Part shown: positions 18,366 to 26,719 of the stretch, piece by piece
Layout of the letters: each line of letters opens with the position of its first letter
Numbering within the stretch: position 1 is the stretch's first letter
Source of the DNA: an uncultured Bacteroidales bacterium
GTDB lineage: Bacteria; Bacteroidota; Bacteroidia; Bacteroidales; FEN-979
Direction of reading: 5' to 3'
Assembly: GCA_903837605.1 (NCBI GenBank)
Contig: CAILVF010000076.1
Location: 45,321 to 109,320 of the forward strand
DNA: 64,000 nucleotides
Made by a program: the position numbers and the translations under genes
Notes under the pieces: model-generated
What the model saw: only the letters and a program-made list of their open reading frames with translations
What the model was told of the DNA's origin: nothing
The model's database searches: none

Positions 18366-20630
18366 ATGATAAATCTCAGCCGAAAACTTATTATTATTTG
18401 CGTGATTGTCTGCGGATGGCATTCCGCGTCAGAAGCACAGAAGCTCCTGAAATTCAAACTTCCCGATTCAGGCCAGACCGGGAGTAACACTTCAACGGCA
18501 GGGGAGGATTCCGACTTCCTGATCAACCCTCCTTCGTTGACTGATAACGGGGACGGCACCATAACCGATAACAATACCGGGCTTATGTGGCAGAAGACCG
18601 ACGGTGGAGAGATGATCTTTGAAAATGCAGGTCCGTATTGCACCGGACTCAGCCTTGGCGGGCATACCGACTGGAGGCTCCCAACAGGCATCGAGCTTTT
18701 CAGCATCAACAATTACAACAACCTGAATCCGGCACTGAATACCGTTTACTTTACCCAAACCCAGGCACAGTACTGGTGGACCAGCGAGAAGGAGGCCGAT
18801 GATTCAACGAAGATCTGGGTTGTGAATGCTGGAGGAGGCATAGGGGCCCATCCGAAATCAGAGACAATGAGCGCGGGAGGAACGAAATATTTCAACGTGA
18901 GGGCCGTGCGAGACCTTATTAAAACTGTTTTCCAGGGGCCTCATTTTACCGATAAAGGGGACGGTACAATCAAAGACAATTATACCGGGCTCACATGGCA
19001 GAAGATACAAAGCGCCAATACCATGAGCTGGGAAGATGCGCTCGCATACAGCAGAACGGTATCCCTGGGAGGTAAAACCGACTGGAGGTTGCCCAATGTA
19101 AAGGAGCTTCAGTCTTTGAACGATGTTTTGCTTTCAAAACCTTCATTTGATAAAACCTATTTCCCGAACTGTCTTTCGGGGAATTACTGGTCCTCCACTT
19201 CCATGAAACAAACTGCCTTGAAAGCATGGGATATCAATATCGATTACGGTATTGTTTCTTACAGCGATAAGACTGCCCTGGAAAATGTTTTGCTTATGAG
19301 GGGAGGGATGGATAATGCCGGTATAAATTTAACTGAAGTCCATATACCCGGAGGCGAATATGAGATGGGCGATCATTTTGGATTTGTAGATCCCCATCAT
19401 CCGAGCGATGAATTGCCGGTTCACCTTGTAAGGGTTGATTCATTCAACCTGGCAAAAACTGAAACCACAAACCAGCAATATCTTGCATTTCTGAACGCGG
19501 CATTGCTGTCGGGATTGATCCAGGTCAATAACAATAAAGTTCATCTTGCAGGAGATACTGTTACATTATGTTACACCCATGAGTATGCTGCTTATTACAG
19601 TATCTCTTATGACGGGACGGTATTTTTACTGGCCGATTTCAGGGCAAACCATCCCATGGTGGGTGTGTTGTGGCCGGGGGCTGCAGCTTTTTGCAACTGG
19701 CTGAGCGATTTGAACGGACTTCAGGAATGTTATGATCTCACGACCTGGGATTGCGATTTTACAAAGAACGGGTACCGGCTTCCTACCGAAGCGGAATGGG
19801 AATATGCTGGAAGAGGAGGGCATCTTGATCCGTATCTCAATTATGAAAATGGTAATACCGTGATCGTTTCAGAAGCGAATCTGCCCAATTCAGGGGATCC
19901 CTATGAGACCGGTTCTTATCCATTAACCACTCCTGTTGGTTTCTATGACGGCAGCCTTAAGCTAAAATCCGATTTTAACTGGCCTGGGAGTGTTTCAAGC
20001 TACCAGACCACTGATGGTGCGAATGGTTTCGGTTTATACGACATGCAGGGAAACGTGTGGGAACTTATCAACGACTGGTACGGGCAGGACTATTATAGCA
20101 TCAGCCCGTATGATAATCCAAAAGGGCCTGATGCCGGTTTTATAATGCCTGACGGGAAACCTTACAGGGGGATGCGGGGAGGGAACTGGTATAATGGTTA
20201 CGACACCAATGGTGTAAATGACGGGCATTCCAGGGTTTCGAACCGGAATCCTTCCTACTACCGTGGCCCGCAGGATCCCTATCACCCCTGGTACCATATA
20301 GGTTTCAGGGTTGCAAGAAAATATTCGACAATAACAGGGATCTATGATCATGGGATGCAGGATGCAGGTTACATGATGTTACAGCAGAATTATCCCAACC
20401 CTTTTGAACGCATTACGACCATAAAATTTTATTTGCCGCAGCCCGCCCACATTATCCTTACGGTGAGGAATACCCTGGGCCGGGAAGTGGCTGTGCTTGC
20501 TGATGGTCAGGAAAATGAAGGATGGCATACCGTAAGCTGGGACGGAAGCCAGGTTCCAGGCGGCATTTATTTATGTACGCTTACGGGAAGTACTCATCCG
20601 TCGACAATAAAAATGATTAAAATCAATTAA
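18366..20630 (+). CDS. secreted DUF1566 (x2) plus FGE-sulfatase-like protein with T9SS sorting domain
   Basis: 754 residues with a signal peptide (about 1-24). Two DUF1566 (Lcl-type) repeats follow at about 55-180 and 195-320, each with GDGTI.DN.TGL.WQK and TDWRLP motifs. The region 325-660 has the formylglycine-generating-enzyme/SUMF1-like fold: PGGEYEMGD, YRLPTEAEWEYAGRGG, QGNVWELINDWY, RGMRGGNWYNG and IGFRVARK. The active-site cysteines that true FGEs carry after RGGSW are absent (NWYNGYDTNG here), so it is probably a binding or structural member of the fold, not an active FGE. A sorting domain (QQNYPNPFERITT) ends the protein. It sits 7 bases after the phosphoesterase gene. Confidence 0.8.
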   Translation: MINLSRKLIIICVIVCGWHSASEAQKLLKFKLPDSGQTGSNTSTAGEDSDFLINPPSLTDNGDGTITDNNTGLMWQKTDGGEMIFENAGPYCTGLSLGGHTDWRLPTGIELFSINNYNNLNPALNTVYFTQTQAQYWWTSEKEADDSTKIWVVNAGGGIGAHPKSETMSAGGTKYFNVRAVRDLIKTVFQGPHFTDKGDGTIKDNYTGLTWQKIQSANTMSWEDALAYSRTVSLGGKTDWRLPNVKELQSLNDVLLSKPSFDKTYFPNCLSGNYWSSTSMKQTALKAWDINIDYGIVSYSDKTALENVLLMRGGMDNAGINLTEVHIPGGEYEMGDHFGFVDPHHPSDELPVHLVRVDSFNLAKTETTNQQYLAFLNAALLSGLIQVNNNKVHLAGDTVTLCYTHEYAAYYSISYDGTVFLLADFRANHPMVGVLWPGAAAFCNWLSDLNGLQECYDLTTWDCDFTKNGYRLPTEAEWEYAGRGGHLDPYLNYENGNTVIVSEANLPNSGDPYETGSYPLTTPVGFYDGSLKLKSDFNWPGSVSSYQTTDGANGFGLYDMQGNVWELINDWYGQDYYSISPYDNPKGPDAGFIMPDGKPYRGMRGGNWYNGYDTNGVNDGHSRVSNRNPSYYRGPQDPYHPWYHIGFRVARKYSTITGIYDHGMQDAGYMMLQQNYPNPFERITTIKFYLPQPAHIILTVRNTLGREVAVLADGQENEGWHTVSWDGSQVPGGIYLCTLTGSTHPSTIKMIKIN

Positions 20631-20636
20631 AGGAGG
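20631..20636 (+). promoter_or_regulatory. strong Shine-Dalgarno AGGAGG
   Basis: AGGAGG with 5-base spacing to ATG 20642. It follows the stop of the preceding gene directly. Strong sites of this kind are uncommon in Bacteroidota and support this start. Confidence 0.75.
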
Positions 20637-20641
20637 CTGAA

Positions 20642-22345
20642 ATGAAGAGAAAAAATATTGTTTTAGCGATGGTTCTTCTACCGCTTGCAGCAGTTTTCGG
20701 GCAAACGAGAACGATGGGGTTGTTTATTAACGATACTCTCCAGGCTTTCCGGGGATATACTTTGTTCGCACCCAAACATAATAGCATGACCTACCTGATC
20801 GATAACGAAGGCAGGAAGTGTCATGAATGGGATGCAAGCACATATACCCCGGGGCAGTCGGTGTACCTGCTTGAAAATGGGAACCTGCTGCGGACCTGCA
20901 TGCTACAGGGAAGCCTTGGATCAGGGGGCGGTGAAGGAGGAAGGCTGGAAGAATACACCTGGAACGACAGCCTGGTTTGGTCGATGAACTATTCCACCGA
21001 CAATTACACCCAGCATCATGATGTCAAAAAACTGCCGAACGGGAACATCATCATGCTGGTGGTCGAGAAAAAAACTCTGGCCGAAGCCATAGCGGCAGGT
21101 TTTGATCCAAATAATTTCCAGCCTGATGTTGCGCAGAAAGGGTATATGCTGCCGGATTGCATTATCGAGATACAGCCGACATACCCCAGCGGTGGCACAG
21201 TGGTCTGGCAATGGCATGTGTGGGACCACCTCATCCAGCATTTCGATCCTGCGAAAAACAATTATGGTGTCATCAGCGCCCATCCTGAGCTGATAAGCAC
21301 CCTTGGTGACGGCCGCAAGGAACCATTGTTCTGGAACCATATGAATTGCATTGATTACAGGTCGGACCTTGACCAGATCGTTGTGAGCGTAAGGGGAAAC
21401 AGCGAGCTTTGGGTTATTGACCACAACACGACAACCGCCCAGGCGGCGGGGCATACAGGGGGCGCACATAACAAGGGAGGAGACCTGCTCTACCGATGGG
21501 GGAACCCCCTGACTTATGGTGCCGGTACATCGAATGACCAGAAATACTTCGAGCAGCATTGCGTGGAGTGGGTCAAACCCGACTGTCCCGGCGCAGGTGA
21601 TCTTATGTGCTTTAACAATGGAGTGAACCGCAATTATTCTTCCATTGACGAGATCATCCCTCCGGTCGACGGCAACGGTGATTACCCGCTGACAACAGGC
21701 CAGGCGTGGCTCCCGGCAAACCTTTCCTGGACCTACGTAGCCAATCCGCCGGCTTCACTTTATGCAGGTGATATTTCAGGCGCCCAGAGGTTGCAAAACG
21801 GGAATACCCTGATTGATGACGGCCCTCTCGGGACATTTATTGAAGTTACGGCATCAGGTGAAACAGTGTGGAAATATATCAACCCTGTTGACAATACTGG
21901 TCCGCTAATGCAAGGAGATTCAATACCTCATGATCCCACACATCCCGATGAGACGTTGAATTCGGTATTCAGGGTGTACCGGTATCCTCCTTCCTATGCT
22001 GCTTTTACAGGGAGAGATCTTACTCCCGGAGATGTTATCGAACTTAATCCTGCTGGTATTGAGGATAGGGGTATGAATTCATCACAGTTCATATTATACC
22101 AGAACTATCCAAACCCTGTAAATACTTCCACGGTAATCCCTTTCAAACTTTATAAGACTTGTGATTTAACCCTGACTATTCAGGATGTTCTGGGAAGAGA
22201 AGTATACAGGCTCCTTAATGCAAACCGGAAGCCAGGGGTGTATGAAATTTCTGTTGACTTGCAAAACCTGACCGGCGGAATATATTTTTATACCTTATCG
22301 GCGGCAGGTATTTCTGAAACGAAGCGAATCCTGATAGTGCGGTAA
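20642..22345 (+). CDS. arylsulfotransferase-like beta-propeller, T9SS-secreted (second copy)
   Basis: 567 residues with signal peptide (MKRKNIVLAMVLLPLAAVFG). It keeps the residues expected of an active arylsulfate sulfotransferase: HHDVKKLPNGN (H125/H126), WNHMNCIDY (H233) with R251 exactly 18 residues later in VVSVRGNSE, and FEQHCVEW (H306), the candidate for the sulfated histidine. RLQNGNTLI follows. The sorting domain starts LYQNYPNPVNTSTV and ends in TKRILIVR. ASSTs move sulfate from one phenolic ester to another without PAPS; donor and acceptor here are unknown. It is the last gene of the five-gene secreted cassette and faces the minus-strand TPR gene. Confidence 0.8.
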   Translation: MKRKNIVLAMVLLPLAAVFGQTRTMGLFINDTLQAFRGYTLFAPKHNSMTYLIDNEGRKCHEWDASTYTPGQSVYLLENGNLLRTCMLQGSLGSGGGEGGRLEEYTWNDSLVWSMNYSTDNYTQHHDVKKLPNGNIIMLVVEKKTLAEAIAAGFDPNNFQPDVAQKGYMLPDCIIEIQPTYPSGGTVVWQWHVWDHLIQHFDPAKNNYGVISAHPELISTLGDGRKEPLFWNHMNCIDYRSDLDQIVVSVRGNSELWVIDHNTTTAQAAGHTGGAHNKGGDLLYRWGNPLTYGAGTSNDQKYFEQHCVEWVKPDCPGAGDLMCFNNGVNRNYSSIDEIIPPVDGNGDYPLTTGQAWLPANLSWTYVANPPASLYAGDISGAQRLQNGNTLIDDGPLGTFIEVTASGETVWKYINPVDNTGPLMQGDSIPHDPTHPDETLNSVFRVYRYPPSYAAFTGRDLTPGDVIELNPAGIEDRGMNSSQFILYQNYPNPVNTSTVIPFKLYKTCDLTLTIQDVLGREVYRLLNANRKPGVYEISVDLQNLTGGIYFYTLSAAGISETKRILIVR

Positions 22346-22388
22346 AAATGGTGATGGCGTGATAATCGTGATGGTTTGATGCCGCTGT

Positions 22389-23018
22389 CTATTTGATCAG
22401 CCCAAGCCCTTCGGCAGCTGATGCGTCTTTTGGCCTAATGAGCAAGGCTTTATTGAATAAAACCTGGGCTTCACGCAGTTTCCCGAGCCTGTATTCCGTC
22501 CATGCATAAAGGACCATGCTGTCATAATCAAACGGGTAAAGGTTGACGACTTTTTCAAGGTACTTCTCGGCTTTTGCATAATCTTTGCGGCCGTAATATA
22601 TCGAACCCATGCGGTAGTTCACTACAGTATTCTGCGGATCGATCGCGAGCACTTCATCATACTGGGCTACGACCTGGTCCCAGTTGCCCAATGCAGAAGC
22701 AGGGTTTGCAAACCCTATCTTTGCTTCAATGGCGTAGGGTTTCAATTTAATGGCTTTCTGGTAGTATGCCGAAGATTCGGTAAACATCCCGGCCAGGTAT
22801 GTAACCCAGCCAAGCCGGAGGTTGATCTCATATGAGTCTTCTTGGTATATGCCCTTCATCGTTGTGATGGCATCAGTAAAATTCCCCCTCGATTCATACG
22901 CATAACTTTTTGAAAATGCATCCTGCAGGGCGGGGTAATTGGTTTGAGCTGACAGGGCCAGGGAAAAGAAAATAAGTAACGAAATGCTGAGATAACGATA
23001 TGCCTTTAAAGTTTCCAT
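22389..23018 (-). CDS. exported TPR-repeat protein
   Basis: 209 residues with a signal peptide (METLKAYRYLSISLLIFFSLALSAQ) followed by about four to five tetratricopeptide repeats, for example NLRLGWVTYLAGMFTESSAYYQKAI and VNYRMGSIYYGRKDYAKAEKYLEKV. No enzymatic motif. TPRs bind protein partners, here in the periplasm. Its start overlaps the end of the TPR-barrel gene upstream by 13 bases and it has a strong AGGAGG site. It is the last gene of the minus-strand run that begins at the PqqD-like gene. Confidence 0.75.
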   Translation of the reverse strand: METLKAYRYLSISLLIFFSLALSAQTNYPALQDAFSKSYAYESRGNFTDAITTMKGIYQEDSYEINLRLGWVTYLAGMFTESSAYYQKAIKLKPYAIEAKIGFANPASALGNWDQVVAQYDEVLAIDPQNTVVNYRMGSIYYGRKDYAKAEKYLEKVVNLYPFDYDSMVLYAWTEYRLGKLREAQVLFNKALLIRPKDASAAEGLGLIK

Positions 23019-24502
23019 GTTATTCCTCCTATTAATGTATTTGAGTTATACTTATTATATTGGGTTTGCTGGACTTCCCTGATCTCATGCGAAACAGGAT
23101 CCTGGGATTTGATGTAATATATCTGCTGGCTTTCTTTTCTGAAATACTGGTATATGAGTGACAGCTGAATATGTTTTCCAAGAACAAAGGTAAGTGTGCC
23201 CCCGGCGCGGTAATCTATCTTATCGCTGTTATTATAAACGATAGCACCATTGGAGATATTTGCGTTGGTATAATCCCCGTAATTAAAATTAACTTCCCCC
23301 CACATCCAGGGTGTGAGCCGCCCTCCTAGCACCTGGCTAAGCAAAATCCTGCTTTCGCTGCCCTGGAAGAATCCTGTCACTGCAGTAGTTCCGTAAAGAT
23401 TAAGATTCCCTAACGGGAAATACGTAAGGGAAAGCCCCGCCTGCTCCTGTGTCTTCCCATTCAGGTTCGACCAGCTTCCGCTTAAGGCTATTGAAAACCG
23501 GCCGAGATCTTTGGAAATCCTCAGCGCTGCAAGGTAATTATTAAATGAAGTGTCTTTCTGAGTATAGGAATAAACAATTGACGGGTATTTAAAAAGATGA
23601 TAGGTGCCGTCACTTTTTAAATAATAAGCCGTATCACTTATACTGTCGGTCTTCACACTTGCGCTTACCATGGGAGAACTCACATGCACCCAGTGAACAG
23701 CCGGCATTATCCTGATGCCCCAGGGAAGAGACAAGGTGGCACCAAGGTAGACTTCGTGCTGCTGAACATGATATTGGAAGGATGTATCGTGTATTTTCCA
23801 GGGGAAGGAGTAAAAATAGTCCCTGCTGAAAGGCCGGTCCCCGATGGAATCAAGGTGAGCTTCGGCATGGCCGTATTGAATGTATTTTGTCTTATTGAAG
23901 TTGAGGTAATTATAGGCCAGGGAAAAGCTCAGGCGGTTTGAAGCCCTGAGATTCACGGCAAAATTGCCGTAAAAGTTATTGCCGTAAAGATCCTGTTCCC
24001 CGTAAATACTGTCTTTCCCCATTAGTGTCGGAAGGTTAGCCGGATTTCTGTCACTGCTTAAGGTATAACCGGTTTCAAAATGGAGCTGTTGAAGAAACCC
24101 CTGGCTGTATTTTGCGGTATCCCAAACCTCCCGGGGGGCTTGGGCCCTGAGAAGGCTTGCTTCTTCGGTCTGGTTGGTCATGACATACGACCTGTACAGG
24201 TAATCAGCTACAAACGCATCGCCCGAATTGAACTGCCTGGCTTTTTTCAGATGTGTCGTGGCCGGGAAATACTCCTTCTTTTCAAAATAGGCTATGCCCA
24301 GCCTGACCCTCAGGTAGTAGTAGTCTATATCGGACCTTAGAGCCTGCTTGCCGACCAGGATCACACTATCCCATTTCTGCTCGTTATAACAACGGTAGGT
24401 GAGCATGTCGGCCGTCTGGAAATCGAGGCGTGTGGATGCATTTGCTGGAAACGCAGCCAGGCAGGTAAGAAAAATAAAAAGAAAAAGGAATTTGATTGTC
24501 AT
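23006..24502 (-). CDS. TPR-domain outer-membrane beta-barrel protein
   Basis: 498 residues. Signal peptide (MTIKFLFLFIFLTCLAAFPANAS), then a TPR region at about 25-130 (YYYLRVRLGIAYFEKKEYFPATTHLKKA). From about 155 to the end come alternating aromatic beta strands such as RLSFSLAYNYLNF, HIQLSLIYQYFRK and the last NTLIGGITWKL, as expected for an outer-membrane barrel. The layout recalls YaiO-type proteins (TPR plus barrel). It overlaps the upstream UT/M23 gene by 4 bases (ATGA). With the M23 fusion and the TPR protein it may form an envelope export or assembly unit. Function unknown. Confidence 0.7.
   Translation of the reverse strand: MTIKFLFLFIFLTCLAAFPANASTRLDFQTADMLTYRCYNEQKWDSVILVGKQALRSDIDYYYLRVRLGIAYFEKKEYFPATTHLKKARQFNSGDAFVADYLYRSYVMTNQTEEASLLRAQAPREVWDTAKYSQGFLQQLHFETGYTLSSDRNPANLPTLMGKDSIYGEQDLYGNNFYGNFAVNLRASNRLSFSLAYNYLNFNKTKYIQYGHAEAHLDSIGDRPFSRDYFYSFPWKIHDTSFQYHVQQHEVYLGATLSLPWGIRIMPAVHWVHVSSPMVSASVKTDSISDTAYYLKSDGTYHLFKYPSIVYSYTQKDTSFNNYLAALRISKDLGRFSIALSGSWSNLNGKTQEQAGLSLTYFPLGNLNLYGTTAVTGFFQGSESRILLSQVLGGRLTPWMWGEVNFNYGDYTNANISNGAIVYNNSDKIDYRAGGTLTFVLGKHIQLSLIYQYFRKESQQIYYIKSQDPVSHEIREVQQTQYNKYNSNTLIGGITWKL
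23025..23030 (-). promoter_or_regulatory. strong Shine-Dalgarno AGGAGG
   Basis: On the minus strand AGGAGG lies 6 bases before ATG 23018, inside the end of the upstream gene. It fixes the start of the TPR gene. Confidence 0.7.
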
Positions 24503-26703
24503 CGGTCGGCAACAAGTTTAACTTGTGTGGTCTTACTATTCTCTTGGATGACAAATCGCTCAAGTCCTTGCGGTGAGATGAACATTTCGAATTCCATGCG
24601 TTTCACTTCACGCCCGGCGATTCTTGCGCTGCTCACCGATCTCAGGCTTATGCCTGTCTGCATCAGCTCATCGTCCATGCCCAGGTAATTCAGGCTGTAT
24701 TCCGACCTGATGAACAGTACGAAAGGCGCCACGAAATCCTGAAGCATTACCAGAAGGCGGTTACTGAAGGTGTAGACAGGGTAAACATCTTTGACAAGCA
24801 AACCGGGATAATACCCCATCATTATTTTATATGCTCCCAAAAAGAACCTGAACAACAGGGATGAATGGTCTCCTTCGAAATGGGTGAAATAATGTATGTC
24901 GCCATCATTGCGGAACCATGCACGGGAATTTGTTTTCTCACAGAAGATATATGTAGTATTCAGCGGGCTTATCTCAACTTCCCAATCAAGGGTATACTCT
25001 TTTCCGCTACCAGGGTTCACCAGTAATGTAAACTTCTGGCCGGGAATGAAATGGAAGGCTTTTTCGAGTGAGGTGTTCTTACTGACATTGGAAACAATGA
25101 CATCACCCTCAGGGTTCTCCCAGGACCTCAGTTCGAAGACCCCGTTCTTATGCCTGATATAATGGCTGATTGGATAATCCAGTGTTTTTGATCCGATATA
25201 AGGCGTTGCCTGTACCTGGAAATGGATGTGTGGAACCGGCGAGCGTCCCGAATTACCGCAGCTTGCCACAATCTGGCCTTTTTTAACAGCATTGCCGGCA
25301 GTTACTTTAAAACTTCCCTTCTTCAGGTGGGAGAGTTTTGAATAAAGCTGGTCGGCATGACGCAAAACAATGGTGTTTCCCCAGTTATGCTCAAGGTCCA
25401 TTTTCCCGATCTCATTATCCTCAATGTTATCGACGATCTCCTCTACCCACCCATCAGCCGGTGCAATGACCGGTTTGTCGTAGCAAAAGTATTCCTCCCG
25501 TTCCGATCCCCGGCCGCTGAAGGTCTCCCCTTTTTCACCGGCTATCTCGAAATCCCATGCATGCCTCCAGTCACCCTGGTGGGTGAGGGTTCCGTTATGC
25601 CCCTGGGTCACTTTCCATTCGCCCCAGAAAGGCAGGATGAAAGGGAAATAAAATGCTTTGCCGAAGCGCGCGCGGTAATTCAGGTGTGCATACAGGTTGA
25701 TCTCTGGTGAATATTGCTGGTAGCTCACCAGTTCAGGTTTATCAAAGAAGCGTTCGCGGAATTTCAGGGAATACAGGAACAACAGGACTACCATGTTAAA
25801 CGGAAGAGAATACACCGATAACTGGAACATGGAAAAGATCACCTGGGTGCTGGTGAGGATGATTGAGATCAGCGGTGTAAGAAGTATTACCCAGAGAAAC
25901 GACCAGCGTGAAGGAATGATAAAGAACCCGCCTATGGCGATTGAGGTGAGGATGAAATTGAAACCGATAAAACTGTAACTGAGTTCATGGATATTTGCCC
26001 CAATAAAATAGTAGTAGGCATAGGCCGAGAAAAACCCCAGCAGTGAAAGCACGAAGGCGATTCTCGAATAAATGAGCAGGCCTATTGCAATCAGGATCCC
26101 GGCAAAGAGATGGTACTGGAAAAATATTGCGCCAAGGGAGGTGAAATAAATCCGCAAAGGTTCTGCAATACCCAGGTTTGTAATCCAGTTATAGGAGTTA
26201 ACCATGTTTTGGCCACCTATGGTGAACATTTCGTTGGTCATAAAGATGCCCCTTTCGCTCACATGCAGGGCGGTAAACTGCCTGGCAGCCAGGCTTACGC
26301 CCCATGTCCCGAGCAAAAACGACAGGCTCAGGAACGGAAGGCCGTACTTCCCCACCACACCTTCAACCATCAGGGTTAGGAAAAGAGTGAGCAGGGAAGC
26401 AAACAGCAGGATGATGAAAAACTCCACGCCCGGCTGATAATACACACCCAGTCCCAGTCCGACGAGCAGGCTGTTAAACCCGTAATAGCCTTTTTTAATA
26501 TTGATGCGGTTGAACCCTATCAGGTACGCCAGGATATTGGAGACCATCACTGCAATGATCCCGCTCAGCCCGGCCCAGACATCAAAAAAAGTGACTGCGA
26601 TCAGTATCAGCGCAAAGATCCTGTTATTGGAAAAAAAGATCTGGGTATAGCTGTTGACTATGCTTGTGAGGAATGACGGGAAAATTGACTTTAGTTTTTG
26701 CAC
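24499..26703 (-). CDS. urea-transporter-like membrane domain fused to M23 metallopeptidase
   Basis: 734 residues, GTG start. Residues 1-320 are polytopic with two related motifs, YYGFNSLLVGLGLG (73-86) and FIGFNFILTSIAIGGFF (245-261), which match the internal duplication of the UT urea-channel family. Residues 365-500 form an M23 (LytM/lysostaphin-type) domain with H381 and D384 (HAWD), H459 in KLSHL and HIH at 492-494, so the zinc site is complete. The region after 500 is beta-rich and unassigned. M23 enzymes cut peptidoglycan cross-links; the channel would carry urea or another small neutral solute. The gene lies 16 bases after the decarboxylase gene and overlaps the barrel gene. The domain fusion is notable. 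Confidence 0.75.
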   Translation of the reverse strand: MQKLKSIFPSFLTSIVNSYTQIFFSNNRIFALILIAVTFFDVWAGLSGIIAVMVSNILAYLIGFNRINIKKGYYGFNSLLVGLGLGVYYQPGVEFFIILLFASLLTLFLTLMVEGVVGKYGLPFLSLSFLLGTWGVSLAARQFTALHVSERGIFMTNEMFTIGGQNMVNSYNWITNLGIAEPLRIYFTSLGAIFFQYHLFAGILIAIGLLIYSRIAFVLSLLGFFSAYAYYYFIGANIHELSYSFIGFNFILTSIAIGGFFIIPSRWSFLWVILLTPLISIILTSTQVIFSMFQLSVYSLPFNMVVLLFLYSLKFRERFFDKPELVSYQQYSPEINLYAHLNYRARFGKAFYFPFILPFWGEWKVTQGHNGTLTHQGDWRHAWDFEIAGEKGETFSGRGSEREEYFCYDKPVIAPADGWVEEIVDNIEDNEIGKMDLEHNWGNTIVLRHADQLYSKLSHLKKGSFKVTAGNAVKKGQIVASCGNSGRSPVPHIHFQVQATPYIGSKTLDYPISHYIRHKNGVFELRSWENPEGDVIVSNVSKNTSLEKAFHFIPGQKFTLLVNPGSGKEYTLDWEVEISPLNTTYIFCEKTNSRAWFRNDGDIHYFTHFEGDHSSLLFRFFLGAYKIMMGYYPGLLVKDVYPVYTFSNRLLVMLQDFVAPFVLFIRSEYSLNYLGMDDELMQTGISLRSVSSARIAGREVKRMEFEMFISPQGLERFVIQENSKTTQVKLVADR

Positions 26704-26719
26704 TTACAAACTGTTTGTT

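Noticed and set aside
17858..18712. 284-residue minus-strand ORF
   Set aside because: It is antisense to two well-supported genes with clear motifs and sorting domains, and its protein has no recognisable domain.
20921..21559. 212-residue minus-strand ORF
   Set aside because: Antisense to the arylsulfotransferase gene, whose catalytic residues lie in this stretch.
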